Source of the DNA: Mesorhizobium australicum | Lineage (GTDB): Bacteria > Pseudomonadota > Alphaproteobacteria > Rhizobiales > Rhizobiaceae | DNA length: 64,000 nt | Direction: 5' to 3' | Assembly (NCBI RefSeq): GCF_900177325.1 | Contig: NZ_FXBL01000004.1 | Span: forward strand, 3,906,001 to 3,970,000 | In this document: piece after piece, positions 61,148 to 64,000 of the stretch | Position numbering within the stretch: the first letter of the stretch is position 1 | Layout: every line of letters starts with the position of its first letter | Made by a program: the position numbers and the translations under genes | Notes under the pieces: model-generated | The model's database searches: none | The model's input: only the letters and a program-made list of their open reading frames with translations | What the model was told of the DNA's origin: nothing

Positions 61148-61164
61148 TGCACACGATTTGTGCA
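61148..61164. promoter_or_regulatory. NtrC-type binding site
   Basis: TGCACACGATTTGTGCA, a 17-bp dyad with TGCAC/GTGCA ends, fits the NtrC enhancer consensus (TGCACC-N5-GGTGCA type). It lies 110 bp upstream of the sigma-54 promoter, a usual enhancer distance. A related 12-mer, TTGCACAAATCG, occurs at 59251 upstream of nasT. Confidence 0.65.
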
Positions 61165-61173
61165 ACGCAAAAT

Positions 61174-61200
61174 GACTGATTGCCGATCAGGCAGTCAGTC
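61174..61200 (+). terminator. Hairpin after nasS
   Basis: An 11-bp stem, GACTGATTGCC with one G-U pair to GGCAGTCAGTC, loop GATCA, begins 48 nt after the nasS stop. It has no T-run; it probably ends or stabilises the nasTS transcript. Confidence 0.5.
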
Positions 61201-61273
61201 CTTCGGCGCCCGCTTCCGGTGCGACCACGCGCAAGTCATTGAAATTCCAGCACAAGCACTCGAATAGCCAAAC

Positions 61274-61288
61274 TGGCACGCTTCGTGC
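61274..61288 (+). promoter_or_regulatory. Sigma-54 promoter of the nrt operon
   Basis: TGGCACG-CTTC-GTGC matches the -24/-12 consensus TGGCACG-N4-TTGC except for one base in the -12 element. Transcription would start near 61299, about 24 nt before the first ANTAR hairpin. With the NtrC-type site upstream this implies induction under nitrogen limitation. Confidence 0.72.
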
Positions 61289-61322
61289 TTCCTATTTTGC
61301 GAGGCCGAAAGGCCACGAAATC

Positions 61323-61359
61323 GGCGTCCAAGGACGGGCGCCCCGCAGGCAAAGCTGCC
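61323..61359 (+). ncRNA. ANTAR (NasT) target leader RNA, tandem hairpins
   Basis: Hairpin P1 (61323-61342) has stem GGCGTCC/GGGCGCC with one G-U pair and hexaloop AAGGAC. After a 5-nt linker, hairpin P2 (61348-61359) has stem GGC/GCC and hexaloop AAAGCT. Both hexaloops have A at position 1 and G at position 4, the hallmark of ANTAR target RNAs. P2 contains the 5' arm of the following terminator, so NasT binding would block termination. Confidence 0.8.
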
Positions 61360-61417
61360 GATCAGAGATTCGCGCTCCCGGATGTACGGACGCGAGGTTC
61401 TGGCCGGCAGCTTTTTT
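61353..61417 (+). terminator. Intrinsic terminator/attenuator in the nrt leader
   Basis: The 5' arm AGCTGCCG (61353-61360) pairs perfectly with CGGCAGCT (61405-61412), followed by a T-run to 61417. The loop is long (44 nt) and may contain a smaller stem. The 5' arm is shared with ANTAR hairpin P2, making the two structures mutually exclusive. It lies 57 nt before the nrtA start codon. Confidence 0.85.
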
Positions 61418-61473
61418 CGTTTCAATCAAAGTCATTCGACGGGTCTCCCACCCGTCTCAAACCGGAGTGCGAC

Positions 61474-62781
61474 ATGATAGACAGGCCAGCATCCAAATCT
61501 CATCTCCGCATGGACCGCCGCAGCTTCCTCAAACGGGCCGCTGCCACTTCGGCCGTGCTTGCCGCGGCGCGCCAGCTCCTTCCATCGGGCGCGTATGCGG
61601 CCGCCGCCGGCCCCGAAGTGTCGGGAGCCAAACTTGGCTATATCGCACTCACGGATGCCGGCCCCCTGTTCGTCGCCAAGGAAAAGGGTTTCTTCGAGAA
61701 GCATGGGATGCCCGATGTCGAGGTGCTCAAGCAATCTTCCTGGGGAACGACGCGCGACAACATCGTCCTTGGGTCGGCCGGGAACGGCATCGACGGCGGT
61801 CATATCCTGACTCCGATGCCTTACCTCATCACCTCGGGCGCGATGACGCAGAACAACCAGCCTACCCCCGTCATGATCCTCGCGCGCCTCAACGTCGCGG
61901 GTCAGTGCATTTCGGTTGGTCAGGAGTATGCCGATCTCAAGCTGGGCGTCGATGCCACACCGTTCAAGGCCGCGCTGGAAGCCAAGAAGGCCTCCGGCAA
62001 GGAGGTAAAGGCAGCGATGACCTTCCCGGGCGGAACGCACGACCTGTGGATTCGCTACTGGCTGGCCGCCGGCGGCATCGACCCGAACAGCGACATCTCG
62101 ACGATTGTCGTTCCGCCGGCTCAGATGGTCGCCAACATGAAAGTCGGCACCATGGATTGCTTCTGCGTCTGCGAGCCGTGGAATGAACAGCTCAAGAACC
62201 AACAGATCGGCTACACGGCCCTGACGACAGGCGAACTCTGGGACAAGCATCCCGAAAAGGCGTTCGCGCTGCGCGCCGATTACGTCGAGAACTATCCGAA
62301 CGCCACCAAGGCGCTGCTGATGGCCGTCATGGAAGCCCAGCAGTGGTGCGAGGACATGGCCAACAAGGAGGAGCTGGCTCAAATCTGCGCCAAGCGCAAC
62401 TGGATCAACGCCCCCTTCAAGGACGTCGTCGATCGGATGAAGGGAACCTTCGACTACGGCAACGGCAAGGTGGTCGAGAACAGCCCGTTCATCATGCACT
62501 ACTGGGCGAACCACGCCTCCTATCCGTTCCGCAGCCACGATCTCTGGTTCCTGACCGAGGACATTCGCTGGGGCTACCTTCCGGAAAGCACCGACACGAA
62601 GGCGCTCATCGACAAGGTCAACCGCGAAGATCTGTGGCGGGAGGCTGCCGGGGAACTCGGCGTCACGGACATTCCGACCTCGACCTCGCGCGGCAAGGAG
62701 ACCTTCTTCGACGGCAAGGTGTTCGATCCGGAGAATCCCGGCGCCTACCTGGAGAGCCTTTCGATCAAGCGAATGGCCTGA
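61474..62781 (+). CDS. nrtA: Nitrate ABC transporter substrate-binding protein NrtA
   Basis: This 435-residue CmpA/NrtA-family protein has a Tat leader, RMDRRSFLKRAAATSAVL. The binding domain has LGYIALTDAGPLFVAKEKGFF, DGGHILTPMPYLIT, AAMTFPGGTHDLWIRYWLAAGG, CFCVCEPWNEQL and YPFRSHDLWFLTEDIRWG. It captures nitrate (possibly nitrite or cyanate) in the periplasm. ATG 61474 follows GGAG. It is first gene of the nrt operon and is controlled by the leader described above. Confidence 0.94.
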   Translation: MIDRPASKSHLRMDRRSFLKRAAATSAVLAAARQLLPSGAYAAAAGPEVSGAKLGYIALTDAGPLFVAKEKGFFEKHGMPDVEVLKQSSWGTTRDNIVLGSAGNGIDGGHILTPMPYLITSGAMTQNNQPTPVMILARLNVAGQCISVGQEYADLKLGVDATPFKAALEAKKASGKEVKAAMTFPGGTHDLWIRYWLAAGGIDPNSDISTIVVPPAQMVANMKVGTMDCFCVCEPWNEQLKNQQIGYTALTTGELWDKHPEKAFALRADYVENYPNATKALLMAVMEAQQWCEDMANKEELAQICAKRNWINAPFKDVVDRMKGTFDYGNGKVVENSPFIMHYWANHASYPFRSHDLWFLTEDIRWGYLPESTDTKALIDKVNREDLWREAAGELGVTDIPTSTSRGKETFFDGKVFDPENPGAYLESLSIKRMA

Positions 62782-62849
62782 AGTCCGACAGCCGCCGGCT
62801 CACCGGCCGGCGGCCCCTGACCTGGATCGAAATCATCAAGGAGTCCGAT

Positions 62850-63746
62850 ATGACAGCCTCGGCTGCAAAGACGATCATCTCGCCGGTCAGGCCGTTACGG
62901 CCGGCGGCGAGCGTCCACGCTCTACCGATCGCCCGCAAGGCCCTCTCTCGCAAGCTGGTTGATGGCGCACTGTCAATCGCGGGTCAGGTGGTGCCGCCGC
63001 TCGTCACCCTGGCGCTGCTTGTCGGACTATGGCAGGCACTCTGTTCCGGGCCGACCTCCGCCCTGCCGCCCCCCTCGCAGGTCATCAGCGATACATGGGA
63101 TCTCATCGTCCACCCGTTCTATGACAACGGCGGCAACGACAAGGGCATGGGCTGGCAGTTGCTCGCGAGCCTTCAGCGCGTGGCACTCGGCTACGCGTTG
63201 GCAGCCGTCGCGGGAATAGCTCTGGGCGTCCTCGTCGGTCAGTCGAGCCTGGCGATGCGAGGGCTCGACCCGATATTCCAGGTCCTGCGCACGGTACCGC
63301 CCCTGGCCTGGCTTCCTCTCTCCCTCGCGGCATTCAGGGACGGCGAGCCTTCCGCCATCTTCGTGATCTTCATCACGGCCATCTGGCCGATCATCATCAA
63401 TACGGCTGTCGGCGTCCGCAATATCCCCTCGGATTATCGAAACGTCGCCCGTGTCCTTCGGCTCAACGGGCAGGAGTATTTCCGCAAGATCATGCTGCCG
63501 GCGGCGGCGCCTTACATCTTCACCGGCCTTCGTATCGGCATCGGTCTCTCGTGGCTGGCCATCGTGGCTGCGGAGATGCTCATCGGCGGGGTCGGCATCG
63601 GCTTCTTCATCTGGGACGCATGGAACTCGTCCCTCATCAGCGACATCATCCTGGCCCTCATCTATGTGGGGCTCGTCGGGTTCGTCCTCGACCGGATCGT
63701 CGCCTTCATCGGCAACCGCGTGACACGCGGCACCTCTGCGTCCTGA
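62850..63746 (+). CDS. nrtB: Nitrate ABC transporter permease NrtB
   Basis: This 298-residue permease of the NrtB/SsuC type has about six helices ([20 protein letters not shown] first), [45 protein letters not shown], and the EAA-type loop [43 protein letters not shown] follows. Start at ATG 62850 after AAGGAG. It lies 68 nt after nrtA and 11 nt before the ATPase gene. Confidence 0.94.
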   Translation: MTASAAKTIISPVRPLRPAASVHALPIARKALSRKLVDGALSIAGQVVPPLVTLALLVGLWQALCSGPTSALPPPSQVISDTWDLIVHPFYDNGGNDKGMGWQLLASLQRVALGYALAAVAGIALGVLVGQSSLAMRGLDPIFQVLRTVPPLAWLPLSLAAFRDGEPSAIFVIFITAIWPIIINTAVGVRNIPSDYRNVARVLRLNGQEYFRKIMLPAAAPYIFTGLRIGIGLSWLAIVAAEMLIGGVGIGFFIWDAWNSSLISDIILALIYVGLVGFVLDRIVAFIGNRVTRGTSAS

Positions 63747-63757
63747 GGAGCACGACC

Positions 63758-64000
63758 ATGGCGAACCACTATCTGTCGATCGAAGGCATCGGCAAGACGT
63801 TCTCGCGCGGCAACTCCACGACGGAAGTTCTCCGCGACGTGACGCTCGGCGTCGCGAAGGGTGAATACGTTTCGATCATCGGCCACTCCGGCTGCGGCAA
63901 GTCCACGCTTCTCAACATCGTAGCGGGCCTCACACGATCGACGGTGGGGGCCGTCTTCCTCGATGGCAGCGTCGTCGATGACCCAGGCCCAGACCGCGCG
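63758..64000 (+). CDS. Nitrate ABC transporter ATP-binding protein (partial)
   Basis: Only the first 81 codons are in the window, starting [19 protein letters not shown]. The Walker A motif GHSGCGKST lies at about residues 43-51, followed by [20 protein letters not shown]. It is the ATPase (NrtC/NrtD-type) that drives NrtB; the signature motif and Walker B lie beyond the right edge. Confidence 0.93.
   Translation, partial: MANHYLSIEGIGKTFSRGNSTTEVLRDVTLGVAKGEYVSIIGHSGCGKSTLLNIVAGLTRSTVGAVFLDGSVVDDPGPDRA

Noticed and set aside
1..64000. CRISPR array, rRNA operon, prophage or intact insertion sequence
   Set aside because: No regularly spaced direct repeats, no rRNA sequence, no phage structural genes and no complete transposase were seen on either strand.

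Overview
The window reads as chromosome of a high-GC alphaproteobacterium of the order Hyphomicrobiales (Rhizobiales), probably a Mesorhizobium/Aminobacter-like member. The main evidence is the linked cell-cycle genes ctrA, chpT and sciP, an sqdBDC sulfolipid operon in the rhizobial order, dense GANTC (CcrM) sites upstream of ctrA, and codon use throughout. There is one tRNA gene, no rRNA, no CRISPR array and no intact insertion sequence or prophage. The only mobile trace is a short decayed IS3-type fragment.

Layout. 0-5.6 kb: a minus-strand operon for a peptide/amide importer (solute-binding protein cut by the left edge, two permeases) with an alpha/beta hydrolase and a C45 N-terminal-nucleophile amidase/acyltransferase, divergent from a GntR-type regulator that appears to carry two winged helices. 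5.6-10.8 kb: two unknown membrane proteins, a Fic toxin/antitoxin pair whose toxin is frameshifted, a core MetE-type methionine synthase, a RES/Xre toxin-antitoxin pair with a readable promoter and operator, and a LuxR-type regulator. 10.9-17.6 kb: sqdC-sqdD-sqdB with a palindromic repeat inside the operon, a DMT exporter, a quinone-reductase-like flavoprotein, an endonuclease/exonuclease/phosphatase protein and a repeat-bearing gap. 17.8-28.9 kb: DEAD-box helicase, small unknown, GNAT, Tat-exported FAD oxidase, SDR, HugZ-like protein, copZ-copA behind a CueR-type promoter, SpoU methyltransferase, coiled-coil membrane protein. 29-35 kb: core cell-cycle block (DUF1134, chpT, a receiver protein, ctrA, FliJ-like, PqiA-like, sciP, mnmA). 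35-37.5 kb: sugar aminotransferase, Gfo/Idh/MocA oxidoreductase, tRNA-Met(CAT).

37.7-51.6 kb is the most accessory-looking part. It holds a TPP-dependent lyase/decarboxylase, a TRAP transporter (binding protein plus fused DctQM), an IclR regulator, an SDR, two large/small acyl-CoA dehydrogenase pairs, a crotonase without the usual catalytic glutamates, and an acyl-CoA ligase. An 18-bp sequence matching at 16 positions lies in both divergent promoter regions of this block, which suggests one regulon: import of an organic acid, CoA activation, desaturation by heteromeric dehydrogenases, hydration/oxidation and perhaps TPP-dependent cleavage. The substrate is not evident.

51.8-59.2 kb: LysR regulator and quiC (3-dehydroshikimate dehydratase), then phosphoketolase followed by a fusion of acetate kinase with a PduL-type phosphotransacetylase. 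The fusion would send acetyl phosphate either to acetate plus ATP or to acetyl-CoA. 59.3-64 kb: nasT-nasS (ANTAR antiterminator and its nitrate-sensing partner) and nrtABC nitrate uptake genes. The 348-bp nasS-nrtA gap carries, in order, an NtrC-type palindrome, a sigma-54 promoter, a two-hairpin ANTAR target and an intrinsic terminator overlapping the second hairpin, so a complete nitrogen-limitation plus nitrate-induction switch can be read from the sequence.
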